A stretch of DNA of 36,572 bases from Prevotella sp. (GCA_022511075.1 JAFLSE010000033.1:1-36572); one strand, 5' to 3'. Shown: positions 1 to 7,853, counted from the stretch's first letter. Program-made: numbers and translations. Notes: generated by a model not told the origin, from the letters alone.

Positions 1-153
1 TCCGTCTGTATATAGACGGTGGAATGCCGACTTAATGGCAGACGGAGTGCCGCAGTCTGCATAATCCTGCTGAAAGACTATCGAACCACGTCCTCCGCCT
101 CTTAAGCGTCTTTCTATCTTGTTTTCAGTACTTTGACCTTTTACATTAGCCAT
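1..153 (-). CDS. DUF6088 / AbiEi-like antitoxin-type protein, N-terminal part (cut by left edge)
   Basis: An open frame of 51 codons starts with ATG at 153 and runs off the left edge without a stop. The product begins MANVKGQSTENKIERRLRGG and continues with a GRGSIVFQQDYADCG segment and an SAIKSAFHRLYTDG helix. This is the layout of the winged-helix N-terminus of the DUF6088 / type IV toxin-antitoxin AbiEi-like family common in Bacteroidetes: a basic helix, then F-x-x-x-D-Y/F, then a recognition helix followed by L-x-x-x-G. A well-placed promoter (198-229) supports expression. In this family a nucleotidyltransferase toxin (AbiEii-like) often follows; it would lie beyond the left edge and cannot be seen. 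The family call rests on pattern memory of the N-terminus only. Confidence 0.7.
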   Translation of the reverse strand, partial: MANVKGQSTENKIERRLRGGGRGSIVFQQDYADCGTPSAIKSAFHRLYTDG

Positions 154-197
154 GCTTTTTGCAACCTTTTAATGATTTATTTGGTTCAATAACGATA

Positions 198-229
198 CAA
201 AATTATTAATATATTACGATATACACAAA
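198..229 (-). promoter_or_regulatory. Promoter of the DUF6088-like gene
   Basis: On the minus strand the -7 box TAATTTTG lies at 205-198 and a -33 TTTG at 229-226, with 20 nt between them. This matches the Bacteroidetes consensus TTTG-N19-21-TAnnTTTG. The start codon is 44 nt downstream of the -7 box. Confidence 0.65.
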
Positions 230-326
230 TGTTTTTTACTTATTTAACCTTATTGGCGTGGATTTTCGGCAGAGATCAATGATTGTTGCCGTAAATTTGC
301 CCTTTTGCAAATAAAACAGCTCATTT

Positions 327-1652
327 TTAATCAATCAGCTCCACCAGCTCACGCTTCATGTCCATGTCAATCTCACGATAGCGAGCGAAGGCACGACTGC
401 CATCAGTATGGCCGGAGAGTGATGCCACAAGGCTTGGATCCTTGACCTTCTTGTAGAGGTTGCCGATGAAGGTCTTTCGTGCAGTATGTGTTGTTGCAAC
501 ATCGCACAGCGGCTTCATCACAGACTCTCTCGTCATCAGGTCAATGACTGCAACCTTCCTGTCAATGCCTACATGCCTGAGAACCTTGCGGATATTCTTG
601 TTGTAATCGCTGAAGTTGAACTTTGGCAGGATGCGGTCACCAAGGTCGCTGTACCTGTCAAGTATAGCCTTAGCCTTGTCATTGAGCGGCACGCGAATAG
701 TGCGGGGATTGTGTCCCTTGGTCTTCTCGGCAATGTATTCCACAGCTCCGTCAACGATGTTGTCCCTGCGCATGGCAAGCAAGTCACCGGCACGGCAACC
801 TATCAGACACTGGAACATGAATATGTCACGATACACCTGCATTTCCCTGCAGCATCCGCTCAGGTCTGCATGATATACCTTATCCCGTTCTTCGAGATTG
901 AGATAGAAGGGAGGGCCGTATATTACCTTTGGGGTCTCGAAGGTTGCAAAAGGGTCGTTAGTCGTAATACGGTTCTTCAGGCAATAGTTGGTGACAGTAT
1001 GAATGCGACGGAAAATGGTATTGAGGCTGTTCTCCGACTGCTCGCGTGGAGCATGTCCTTTAGGGATGTCTTCGTACAGTTCCGGATATTCCTCGTAGAA
1101 GTCAACCTCTTTGCAGATGAATGCCTGAAGGGAACGGAGATCGTCCGACGTCATCGTGTCAACATTGAGCCCGAAGTTTCTGCGCTTCATTATCTTTGAC
1201 ATATACATGCAGTAGCGGTCAACCTTCTTGGCAACGCCAAGCAAGCGTAGCTTTGCTCTTGGGGTAAGAGGTCGGTTCTCTGCATACTGGCGGATGCGGT
1301 TCTGCAGGAGGTTCTCCTTGTTCTTGCTCACGCGCCTGTTTATCTCTGGATGGTGATACTCCTCGATAATGTTCTTGAGCCATTCTCCATCAGCGCCTCT
1401 GTAGTATTTCTCTGAAATGACAGAGGCGAGCTCGCTCACTTTCCTGTCGAACTCTGCCTTCGTGCTCTCGCTGACAAGCGACACGCGTGACTTGTATCCC
1501 TGACGCTCTGAGCTCCAATGGTTGGGATTGATGGCCAGTTCGCTTGAAGCCTTTATGTCTGTCTTTCCATCACGCACACGGAAATATACATGTGCTTTGT
1601 CAGAAGTGTTGTTCTTTGCGGATGTCTGTCTTATGAATGCTGTTACTTTCAT
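327..1652 (-). CDS. Tyrosine recombinase (site-specific integrase), second of a tandem pair
   Basis: A complete 441-residue phage-integrase-family recombinase. It has a Bacteroidetes-type N-terminal arm-binding domain (about 1-100, with the HVYFRVRDGK strand motif), a core-binding helical domain (about 105-235) and a C-terminal catalytic domain. The catalytic set is visible: R287 (CRAGDL), K310 (EKTKG), H389-x-x-R392 (HTAR), H415 (SGHTDGSR) and nucleophile Y425 (ARYREI). It begins 9 bp after the stop of the upstream recombinase, so the two are probably co-transcribed. The paralogues share the FIGNLYKKVKDPS and DLS-C blocks but differ strongly elsewhere, so this is an old duplication. The role (element integration/excision versus local DNA inversion) cannot be decided from the window. 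Confidence 0.93.
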   Translation of the reverse strand: MKVTAFIRQTSAKNNTSDKAHVYFRVRDGKTDIKASSELAINPNHWSSERQGYKSRVSLVSESTKAEFDRKVSELASVISEKYYRGADGEWLKNIIEEYHHPEINRRVSKNKENLLQNRIRQYAENRPLTPRAKLRLLGVAKKVDRYCMYMSKIMKRRNFGLNVDTMTSDDLRSLQAFICKEVDFYEEYPELYEDIPKGHAPREQSENSLNTIFRRIHTVTNYCLKNRITTNDPFATFETPKVIYGPPFYLNLEERDKVYHADLSGCCREMQVYRDIFMFQCLIGCRAGDLLAMRRDNIVDGAVEYIAEKTKGHNPRTIRVPLNDKAKAILDRYSDLGDRILPKFNFSDYNKNIRKVLRHVGIDRKVAVIDLMTRESVMKPLCDVATTHTARKTFIGNLYKKVKDPSLVASLSGHTDGSRAFARYREIDMDMKRELVELID

Positions 1653-1661
1653 GTCGGCGGG

Positions 1662-3038
1662 TCAGTTTATAAGGTTCACTAATTCTATCTTGATGTCTTC
1701 GTCAATGTCCCTGTATCTTGCAAAGGAACGGCTGCCTTTTGTATGCCCGGTCATGTAGCAGATGATTGACGGGTCTTTGACCTTCTTGTAGAGGTTGCCT
1801 ATGAATGTCCTTCTTGCCATGTGGCTTGACGCAATCTCGTTGATTGGCTTCTGCTCGTCTGCTCCTGTCACTGGATTTCTGACGGTTGCCATCCTGGTTA
1901 TGCCGCAGAGGGTGAAGACTCTCTTTATCTCCTTGTTGAGTGCTGCTGTATTTGTGGTTACTGCGTGCCTGGGAAAGAGAAGGTGTCCATCGGAAGCGTT
2001 TCGGGCAAGAATCTTCAGAGCCTTTGAGTTGAGAGGCACATCTACAGCCTGTCCCTGTCTCTCCATGGTCTTGTGAGGGATGTAGGTCAGTACACCGTCG
2101 TGAATGTTGTTGTAAGTCATTTTGCGCAAATCCCCGACTCTGCATCCTATCAGTGACTGGAACATGAAGAAGTCTCTTGCAAGCCTTACGGACATGCACT
2201 GCCTGCTGAGGTCTGCGTTGTAAATCGTGTCTCGCCCTTCCAGCGTGATATATACAGGTGTACCGAGCGTTGGGTCAGGATTCGGCACTTGGTCACAGGA
2301 CTTGTTGCTGGTGTAACCCTGTTTTATACACCAGTGATGTATGGTGCGCAAGTGGCGTATTATGTACACAACGCCCACTATTGCCATCGGCTTGGGAATA
2401 CTCCTTCCCTTCAAGCCAAACTGCGCATAGAACTCTCCATATTCCTTGAAGAGTTCGTGTTCGCTCTGGATGTATTCCTCAAAGTCATGGTAATCATCGG
2501 CAGTGATGGTCTCGACATAGAGGTGGAAGCCTTCAATGTCGTATATTTCCCTCTTGTAAGCTTCATACCTCTTCAGTCTTTTGAGAGTTGCTTTATAGAT
2601 GTTATAGGAGTTCTTGGCCATCTTATGTTCGCGCAGGTATTGTTCATAGCGGTCGATAAAAGTCGGCTTTGACTGCCTGCGCTCCAATTCTGGGTTCATG
2701 CAGCGGTTGACGGCATCCTTCACCCATGCCGCATCGGCAGTTTCTTCATCATACTCGGTATTTAGTTTAGCAATGATGTCGCAGACAAGGGCGTTCATCT
2801 TCTTTCTGTCCGCAGGGGAAACTTTTCTTGTCTTACCATAGCCGGGAATGTCATTGTCCCAATACTCACTTATGACAGGAATATCCGTTCTCACTTTGAG
2901 ATCGAGTTTCTTGTCACGCAAGCGGAAACACAGATATGCGTTTCCATCGCTCCCAGACTCACTCCCCAATTTAACAGGGAGCGGACTCTGCCTGGCGGTC
3001 TTGCGCCTGCATTCTGTTAAATAAGTTGTAACTTTCAT
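1662..3038 (-). CDS. Tyrosine recombinase (site-specific integrase), first of a tandem pair
   Basis: A complete 458-residue phage-integrase-family recombinase. The N-terminal arm-type domain (AYLCFRLRDKKLDLKVR strand region) is followed by a SAM-like core-binding domain (about 125-245). The catalytic domain carries R300 (GCRVGDL), K323 (HKTMERQ), H406-x-x-R409 (HMAR), H432 (TGHTKGSR) and Y442 (ARYRDI). It is promoter-proximal: a -7 box TAACTTTG lies 28 nt upstream of its ATG, and the second recombinase follows after 9 bp. Tandem recombinases with intact active sites usually act together on one element. No transposition, conjugation or phage structural gene is visible beside them, so the element, if any, lies to the left or has decayed. 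Confidence 0.93.
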   Translation of the reverse strand: MKVTTYLTECRRKTARQSPLPVKLGSESGSDGNAYLCFRLRDKKLDLKVRTDIPVISEYWDNDIPGYGKTRKVSPADRKKMNALVCDIIAKLNTEYDEETADAAWVKDAVNRCMNPELERRQSKPTFIDRYEQYLREHKMAKNSYNIYKATLKRLKRYEAYKREIYDIEGFHLYVETITADDYHDFEEYIQSEHELFKEYGEFYAQFGLKGRSIPKPMAIVGVVYIIRHLRTIHHWCIKQGYTSNKSCDQVPNPDPTLGTPVYITLEGRDTIYNADLSRQCMSVRLARDFFMFQSLIGCRVGDLRKMTYNNIHDGVLTYIPHKTMERQGQAVDVPLNSKALKILARNASDGHLLFPRHAVTTNTAALNKEIKRVFTLCGITRMATVRNPVTGADEQKPINEIASSHMARRTFIGNLYKKVKDPSIICYMTGHTKGSRSFARYRDIDEDIKIELVNLIN

Positions 3039-3066
3039 TTCTACTTTGCGCTTAAAATTTGCAGCA

Positions 3067-3074
3067 CAAAGTTA
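3067..3074 (-). promoter_or_regulatory. -7 box of the tandem recombinase operon
   Basis: TAACTTTG on the minus strand, 28 nt before the ATG at 3038. No good TTTG is found 19-21 nt further upstream, so only the -7 element is supported. Confidence 0.45.
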
Positions 3075-3599
3075 GGAATTTTTCCCAAGACTGTTCCCAA
3101 TCATCCCGAATTAAATGCAGTCTTGTTAGGATAATTTAAGATTCCGTTTTTGCCGATTCTTTCCTTATTTTCAGTTGTTTACGCACAAGAACGTTCAAAT
3201 CTCCAGCAACTGATTTTATGGCATTTTGGACTACACGAAGCCCACGCAGATTAGTTTATATATCCATCCAAGTATACCCCACGCCTTCATACAAAACAAT
3301 ATCCGTAAGGACATCGTAATTGCATAGGTGTAAGCAATCAAGAATATATATAAAACTATCCCATGAGCATCTACCGTTGCTATGTTCTGACATCATCAAG
3401 AAATTTGCGAGATTTCAAGCAGTCAAGAACAAAGCGCATTGTAAACGCTTTCTTAATATAGTGATCCTCCCTCCCGACTTTGCTGTAACGCTTTTACACA
3501 TCGCAGCCTAGCGTGAACAAGCTGCAAACCTTTATATGACTAGGGGTGCGGACGCTTCCGCCTGTGCCCTGTCAGTATGCAACTTTAGAAGAATCGCTG

Positions 3600-3632
3600 C
3601 AAAGGTAATAAATTATCTTGATTAACAACAAA
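3600..3632 (-). promoter_or_regulatory. Minus-strand promoter with no intact gene downstream
   Basis: The -7 box TACCTTTG lies at 3607-3600 and TTTG at 3632-3629, spaced 21 nt. This is a near-ideal Bacteroidetes promoter. A transcript starting near 3593 would run through the hairpin at 3548-3561 into the broken frame 3501-3136. Confidence 0.6.
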
Positions 3633-3708
3633 AGTAAAAGTTAAAGAACTTAAAATGTATATTCATGACCATTTAAACCAGCATTTGCAAATCGGCAATA
3701 GCAGATGT

Positions 3709-3806
3709 GTTCACCGTCTAACGTCCCTTAGACGGTCATCGAAGCCTACTTCAATGGCAATCGCATATAGGTGCAACGACCGTCTAAGGGATGTTAGACG
3801 GTGAAC
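3709..3806. repeat. Nested inverted repeat, 29-bp arms around a 40-bp spacer
   Basis: The left arm is 3709-3737 and the right arm 3778-3806. They are reverse complements except for one base. Each arm is itself a palindrome: ACCGTCTAA, a 6-base centre, TTAGACGGT. The locus can therefore fold as two small hairpins or as one long cruciform. The 40-bp spacer (3738-3777) has no coding sense. It could be a binding or crossover site for the nearby recombinases, a tandem operator, or the relic of a small mobile element. Confidence 0.85.
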
Positions 3807-4030
3807 GAATATATGATTATATAAATAGAATACTATGCTTCAAGATGCTTAACAATAAGATAAAAAAGAGTTTTCACATGACTATTTACTATCAGCAAAC
3901 AGCATGATTAGTAGTACACAATCTTTTGGTGTGGGATAAGGTGCGAGTTAGGTGTTGGATTATTTATTATAACTAACTGATAATAAATAACTTTATATAG
4001 ATAAGCAGGTAATTTGTTTTTTATAATTGT

Positions 4031-4062
4031 AATGCAGGGATTTATTAATAAACCCCTGCATT
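4031..4062. terminator. Hairpin terminator downstream of the Tat-cargo operon
   Basis: Nine-base arms AATGCAGGG and CCCTGCATT (4031-4039 and 4054-4062) flank a loop that itself contains the palindrome TTTATTAATAAA. It lies 41 bp beyond the stop of the aldo/keto reductase gene. The T-run is on the plus-strand side and is short, so termination strength on the minus strand is uncertain. Confidence 0.6.
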
Positions 4063-4103
4063 TTGGGTGTATCAAGCATTCTATTCTTCTTTGTATGTGC
4101 TAA

Positions 4104-5546
4104 TTATGCCTGTTGCGGCTTGTCTGGGTGACGCTTGATGTCCTCCGTAAACTCATCTATTCGGCGCATTTCTCTTGGAATGTTTATGCGTTGCGGACAA
4201 TGCTCGTTGCATTGCTTGCAGCCGATACAGTGGTTTGCCTGTCGTAGCTTGGGCACACTACGGTCGTAGCCAATGAGATAAGCACGCCTGTGCTTTGCAT
4301 ATTCTGGGTCGTTAGCACCCCTGTTTGGCATATTGCCTTCGTTTATGCACTTGTTGAAATGACTGAATATAGCCGGAATATTTATACCGTATGGACAAGG
4401 CATGCAATAGTTGCACTCGTTGCAAGGTATTGTCTTCAGGTTGTATATCTTCTGGGCAACTGACAATAGGAATTCGTTTTCTCCTGGTGTTACCGGTTCA
4501 AGTGGAGAGTATGTAGCAACATTCTCCTTGAGATGCTCCATGTATGTCATACCACTCAGCACAGTAAGCACGCCCTCTGGAGTGCCGGCATAGCGGAAAG
4601 CCCAACTTGCCACGCTGTCTTCAGGGCGCTTATGTTTCAGTTGCTTTGCTATATAGGTTGGAATATTTGCTAAGCGTCCGCCGAGCAATGGCTCCATTAT
4701 TACCGCAGGAATATTGCGCTTGTGCAGTTCCTCGTAAAGATAGCTTGCATCGGTGTTGCGAGGATTTATCTCATCGGCAAATTCCCAGTCGAGATAGTTT
4801 AGTTCTATCTGCACGAAATCCCAATGATATTTGCCTTCGTCATGCCATTTCAGCAGCAAGTCGTATATCTTTACGTCGCCGTGGTAGGAAAAACCGAGGT
4901 TGCGTATGCGTCCTTTCTTTTTTTGTTCCACGAGCCAGTCGAGGATGCCGTTGTCCATATATCTTTTGTTGAAATTGTCTAAAGCATCTTCACCCATGCC
5001 GATGCCGTGCAGCAACAAATAGTCTATATAGTCGGTTTGCAGATATTTCAGCGAGTTCTCAAACATCTTTATAGACTCCTCGCGCTTCCAACTTTCCGGC
5101 GAGAAGTTCGACAACTTCGTTGCAATATAATATGTATCTCTCTTGTGGCGCTTCAAGGCAATGCCTGTAGATGATTCCGAGCGCCCCTGGCAGTATGCCG
5201 GAGATGTGTCGAAATAGTTTACACCATGCTCCAACGCATAGTCTACCTGCTTATTCACCATTTCCTGGTCTATTTCCGAACTGCTGTTCTCGCGTCCGCT
5301 TGCACCGTCTATTACAGGCAGGCGCATCATTCCAAAGCCAAGCAGTGAAACTTCGTCACCAGTATTATGGTTTTTCCTCGTCGTCATTTTTCCGCGAGGT
5401 ATCATACTCTTGTCCGAGGTCTTGACTTCTTTTGTGTCTCCTTCCTTGTTTTTGCATGCTACCAGCAGCGACGAAGAGGCTACTGCCGCACCGGAGAATA
5501 TCTTTAGAAAATCACGTCTGTTGATTGCTTTCATTGTTTTCTTCAT
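4104..5546 (-). CDS. Tat-exported aldo/keto reductase with C-terminal ferredoxin domain
   Basis: 480 residues. The N-terminus holds a twin-arginine motif NRRDFLK (R10-R11), a hydrophobic stretch and then SSLLVAC, so C31 is a likely lipobox cysteine and the product a Tat-exported lipoprotein. Residues about 50-360 are an aldo/keto reductase barrel with all four catalytic residues: D113 and Y118 (YFDTSPAY), K144 (ATKL), H180 (LLLHGIG). The C-terminus carries two cysteine sets, C375/C378/C381/C384 (CNECNYCMPC) and C440/C443/C446/C450 (CIGCKQCNEHC), for [4Fe-4S] clusters. It is the last gene of the tatA-tatC-polyferredoxin operon, 27 bp after the polyferredoxin. Many family members are cytoplasmic; the signal and the tat neighbours argue that this one works outside the inner membrane. 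The substrate is unknown. A start at M5 would leave the signal intact. Confidence 0.9.
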   Translation of the reverse strand: MKKTMKAINRRDFLKIFSGAAVASSSLLVACKNKEGDTKEVKTSDKSMIPRGKMTTRKNHNTGDEVSLLGFGMMRLPVIDGASGRENSSSEIDQEMVNKQVDYALEHGVNYFDTSPAYCQGRSESSTGIALKRHKRDTYYIATKLSNFSPESWKREESIKMFENSLKYLQTDYIDYLLLHGIGMGEDALDNFNKRYMDNGILDWLVEQKKKGRIRNLGFSYHGDVKIYDLLLKWHDEGKYHWDFVQIELNYLDWEFADEINPRNTDASYLYEELHKRNIPAVIMEPLLGGRLANIPTYIAKQLKHKRPEDSVASWAFRYAGTPEGVLTVLSGMTYMEHLKENVATYSPLEPVTPGENEFLLSVAQKIYNLKTIPCNECNYCMPCPYGINIPAIFSHFNKCINEGNMPNRGANDPEYAKHRRAYLIGYDRSVPKLRQANHCIGCKQCNEHCPQRINIPREMRRIDEFTEDIKRHPDKPQQA

Positions 5547-5573
5547 TTAGTTTAAAACTTGCCAGTACTCCTG

Positions 5574-7085
5574 TTATTTCTCATTGTGTACCTCGTGTCC
5601 TTCAACGTATATTGCCGACAATGGGCGCGAAGGGCAAAGGTTTTCGCATGCTCCGCAACCTATACATACGGAACTGTTCACTACAGGTATCAGCAGCGTG
5701 TTCTTGGCTTCTGGGTCTGCGTTCTTGTCGAGTGGCACCATTGCTATTGCTCCTGTGGGGCAGTGGCGTTCACAGTTTCCGCATTGCACTCCGTCGGTAA
5801 CGGGAATACAGTTTTTCTTTATCCAAACGGCATGTCCAATCTGTATTGATGATTTCAGGTGACTGCCAATCTTGGTTATTGCTCCGGTAGGACAAATATC
5901 GCTGCATCGTGTACATTCAGGACGGCAATATCCGCGCTCGTAACTCATTGTTGGCTGCATAAATGAGCCTAATTCGGTTGACGGGCGGAGCACACCGTTA
6001 GGACATGCCGATATGCACAACTGACAAGCAGTGCAGTGCTGCGCAAGGTTTTGTGCCGACAATGAACCGGGAGGCGTAAGTGGCGTTTCGCGCTTTGGTG
6101 CTTCCTTGTCTTCTATCTCTGCCAATCCACCGTCTACTTTGCTCTGTGCAGATGCCGTCGCCGCCGCTGTTGTAGCAATGGCTGTGGCAAGAAGGAACGA
6201 ACGGCGCGACTGGTCTACTTGACCGTCATTTCCAGTTGTCGTGCTTGGCTTTGTCTTGGTTGTCATGTCTTTTGCATATCCAAAAGACATTGCATGCTGT
6301 TTACATTTCCCTATGCAATCTCCGCAAACAACGCATCGGTTGTAGTCTATCTTGTGGTTATTTGCATCTATGCACGATGCCTTGCAACTCATTGCGCACA
6401 ATCCGCAACCGTTGCATTTTTCCATGTCAATATGCATTTTAAGCAACGGACGGCGTGAGAATATACCTAACAAAGTGCCAATGGGGCATATCGTGTTGCA
6501 ATATGTTCTGCCGCCTCGTATGGCAAGCACAATAATCACCAACAACGTGATAACTGCCACAGCAACCGTAATGCCGCTGCGCATCCACACATCGGTGCTA
6601 TAGAAAGCATAACTATCCATTCGTTCTGCGGCAAGGGCAAGCAGGTTGTTTACCCACTCATATACGGGCAACAGCAGCGAAGCCACCATTCTGCCATAAC
6701 TGCTGTATGGCTCAAGCAGCGAAACGCCTATGTTCACTCCCACTATGGCGCATAAAAGGAATACAAGCAATACGGAGTAGCGCAAAATTCTCTTTTCTGG
6801 AGAATAACGGAAACGATGCTTTTTCAACTTTCCGTAAGTTCCCGATACAATATCCTGTAATATACCGAGCGGACATATAACGGAGCAATAGATGCGCCCG
6901 AACACCACCGTGAGTAGCAGGATTGCTGCCACCACGCCCAGGTTTACCGCAAAGAATGCAGGCCAGAACTGAATCTTTGCCATCCAACCAAGCCATGCGT
7001 GCAATGTTCCCGTAAAGTCGAGAAAAAGCAACGTGATGCCTATCATCATCAGTGTTGCGAGTGTAATCCTAATTTTTCTTAACAT
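5574..7085 (-). CDS. Membrane polyferredoxin (NapH/YccM-like) with internal twin-arginine segment
   Basis: 503 residues in two halves. The N-terminal half (about 1-275) resembles NapH/YccM: hydrophobic segments near 5-27, 42-62, 102-122, 130-152 and 170-190, the CxxxCP motifs C67/C71 and C196/C200, and two [4Fe-4S] motifs (C224/227/230/234 and C251/254/257/261). A second export-type segment then begins at R294-R295 (QSRRSFLLATAIATTAAATA). The C-terminal half (about 320-503) carries four further cysteine groups: C351-361, C387-398, C435-442 and C474-484. The layout suggests cytoplasmic clusters passing electrons through the membrane to exported clusters. A clear ribosome site AAAGGAAAGGA precedes the ATG. 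The gene lies 21 bp after tatC and 27 bp before the exported reductase, its probable electron acceptor. Confidence 0.88.
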   Translation of the reverse strand: MLRKIRITLATLMMIGITLLFLDFTGTLHAWLGWMAKIQFWPAFFAVNLGVVAAILLLTVVFGRIYCSVICPLGILQDIVSGTYGKLKKHRFRYSPEKRILRYSVLLVFLLCAIVGVNIGVSLLEPYSSYGRMVASLLLPVYEWVNNLLALAAERMDSYAFYSTDVWMRSGITVAVAVITLLVIIVLAIRGGRTYCNTICPIGTLLGIFSRRPLLKMHIDMEKCNGCGLCAMSCKASCIDANNHKIDYNRCVVCGDCIGKCKQHAMSFGYAKDMTTKTKPSTTTGNDGQVDQSRRSFLLATAIATTAAATASAQSKVDGGLAEIEDKEAPKRETPLTPPGSLSAQNLAQHCTACQLCISACPNGVLRPSTELGSFMQPTMSYERGYCRPECTRCSDICPTGAITKIGSHLKSSIQIGHAVWIKKNCIPVTDGVQCGNCERHCPTGAIAMVPLDKNADPEAKNTLLIPVVNSSVCIGCGACENLCPSRPLSAIYVEGHEVHNEK

Positions 7086-7106
7086 AAAAGTCCTTTCCTT
7101 TATTTG

Positions 7107-7853
7107 TCAATCTTTCATTTTTACTATAAGTATACTCGCCTCGTAGAGTGCCCATATCGGCAGCGATACCATCAGCAACGTAAATATATCGGCTGTGGGT
7201 GTTATTGCTGCAGCCACTATCAGTATTGCCACTATGGCATGGCGGCGGAAGTGTGTCATCATTTTCGAGCGCAGCAGTCCTGCCATTGCCAACAACCAGC
7301 ACACCACTGGCAACTCGAATATTATTCCAAACGTGAGCGTCATCATCGTGAGTGTGTCAATGTAAGAACTCACTGTCAGCATATTGTCTATGTCGCCGCT
7401 TATCTGATATGTGCCGAGGAAACGCACCGTGAGCGGAAATATCAGCAGATAGTTAACCGCCATTCCCACAACGAACATCGCATATCCGGCAATCACTACC
7501 CTTACCGATGCCTTGCGCTCGTTGGCGTAAAGCGCAGGTGATATGAACGTGAAGAGTACATATATTATATATGGTGAGGCGCACACTACACCTGCCATCA
7601 TAGCCACCTTCAGGTGTATCATAAATTGCTCCGTGAGCCCTGTGTTTATGAGATGCAGCGCAAATGTGTCGGCTCCCAGCAGTTTGTAGGTGATGAAATC
7701 GCTTCTCGACGGCGCAAGCACTATATCAAACAGGATATCCTTGAAGAAGAATGCCGCTATTCCGCATGCTACCGTTGCAGCTATTATCTTGAAGAGACAG
7801 GCACGCAACACATCGAGGTGGTCCCAAAAAGACTGTACGCCATCATTTTCCAC
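7107..7853 (-). CDS. tatC: Sec-independent protein translocase TatC
   Basis: A multi-spanning TatC subunit that binds twin-arginine signals in the cytoplasmic membrane. The family markers are visible: the N-terminal SFWDHLDVLR block (family F-x-x-H-L-x-E-L-R), the conserved periplasmic-loop region ending in FISPALYANERK, and six hydrophobic segments. An ATG at 7904 is in frame but would overlap tatA by 62 nt. The extra 17 residues it adds are a run of Lys/Arg produced by reading the tatA tail in another frame. I prefer the GTG at 7853: it overlaps tatA by 11 nt, is preceded by GGAG at 7 nt spacing and gives 248 residues, the usual TatC length. DVLR instead of ELR at the signal-binding patch is a small deviation. 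Confidence 0.9.
   Translation of the reverse strand: MENDGVQSFWDHLDVLRACLFKIIAATVACGIAAFFFKDILFDIVLAPSRSDFITYKLLGADTFALHLINTGLTEQFMIHLKVAMMAGVVCASPYIIYVLFTFISPALYANERKASVRVVIAGYAMFVVGMAVNYLLIFPLTVRFLGTYQISGDIDNMLTVSSYIDTLTMMTLTFGIIFELPVVCWLLAMAGLLRSKMMTHFRRHAIVAILIVAAAITPTADIFTLLMVSLPIWALYEASILIVKMKD

Larger units (their letters stand above)
3039..4103. other. Gene-poor kilobase between recombinases and Tat-cargo operon
   Basis: No intact gene is convincing here. Four things can be seen: the recombinase -7 box (3067-3074), a strong minus-strand promoter (3600-3632), a nested inverted repeat (3709-3806) and a terminator (4031-4062). Between 3136 and 3501 a minus-strand frame reads protein-like from an ATG at 3501, but it is broken by TGA at 3415-3417 and TAA at 3256-3258. 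Its last open part ends in a basic tail (VRKQLKIRKESAKTES). It may be a decayed gene; I do not recognise a family. A GC-rich hairpin (GCGGA/TCCGC, 3548-3561) sits in the leader of that transcript. The rest (3810-4030) is AT-rich with no signal I can support. Confidence 0.5.

Noticed and set aside
2..19. CCGTCT-N6-AGACGG palindrome resembling the core of the 3709-3806 repeat arms
   Set aside because: It lies inside the conserved coding sequence of the DUF6088-like gene and its spacing differs (6 versus 10 bases), so the likeness is probably chance.
295..312. ATTTGC/GCAAAT hairpin as terminator of the recombinase operon
   Set aside because: Only a 6-bp A/T-rich stem without a following T-run on the minus strand.
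3320..3511. 63-codon plus-strand frame
   Set aside because: No ribosome site or promoter, and it is antisense to a more protein-like (though broken) minus-strand frame.
3709..3806. CRISPR-like repeat-spacer-repeat
   Set aside because: The two units are inverted, not direct, and there are only two; no cas genes are near.
3500..4100. tRNA-type attachment site for the recombinases
   Set aside because: No tRNA cloverleaf or direct repeat of a tRNA 3' end could be found on either strand.
7069..7302. 77-codon minus-strand frame overlapping tatC
   Set aside because: Out-of-frame shadow of tatC with no membrane or domain features.
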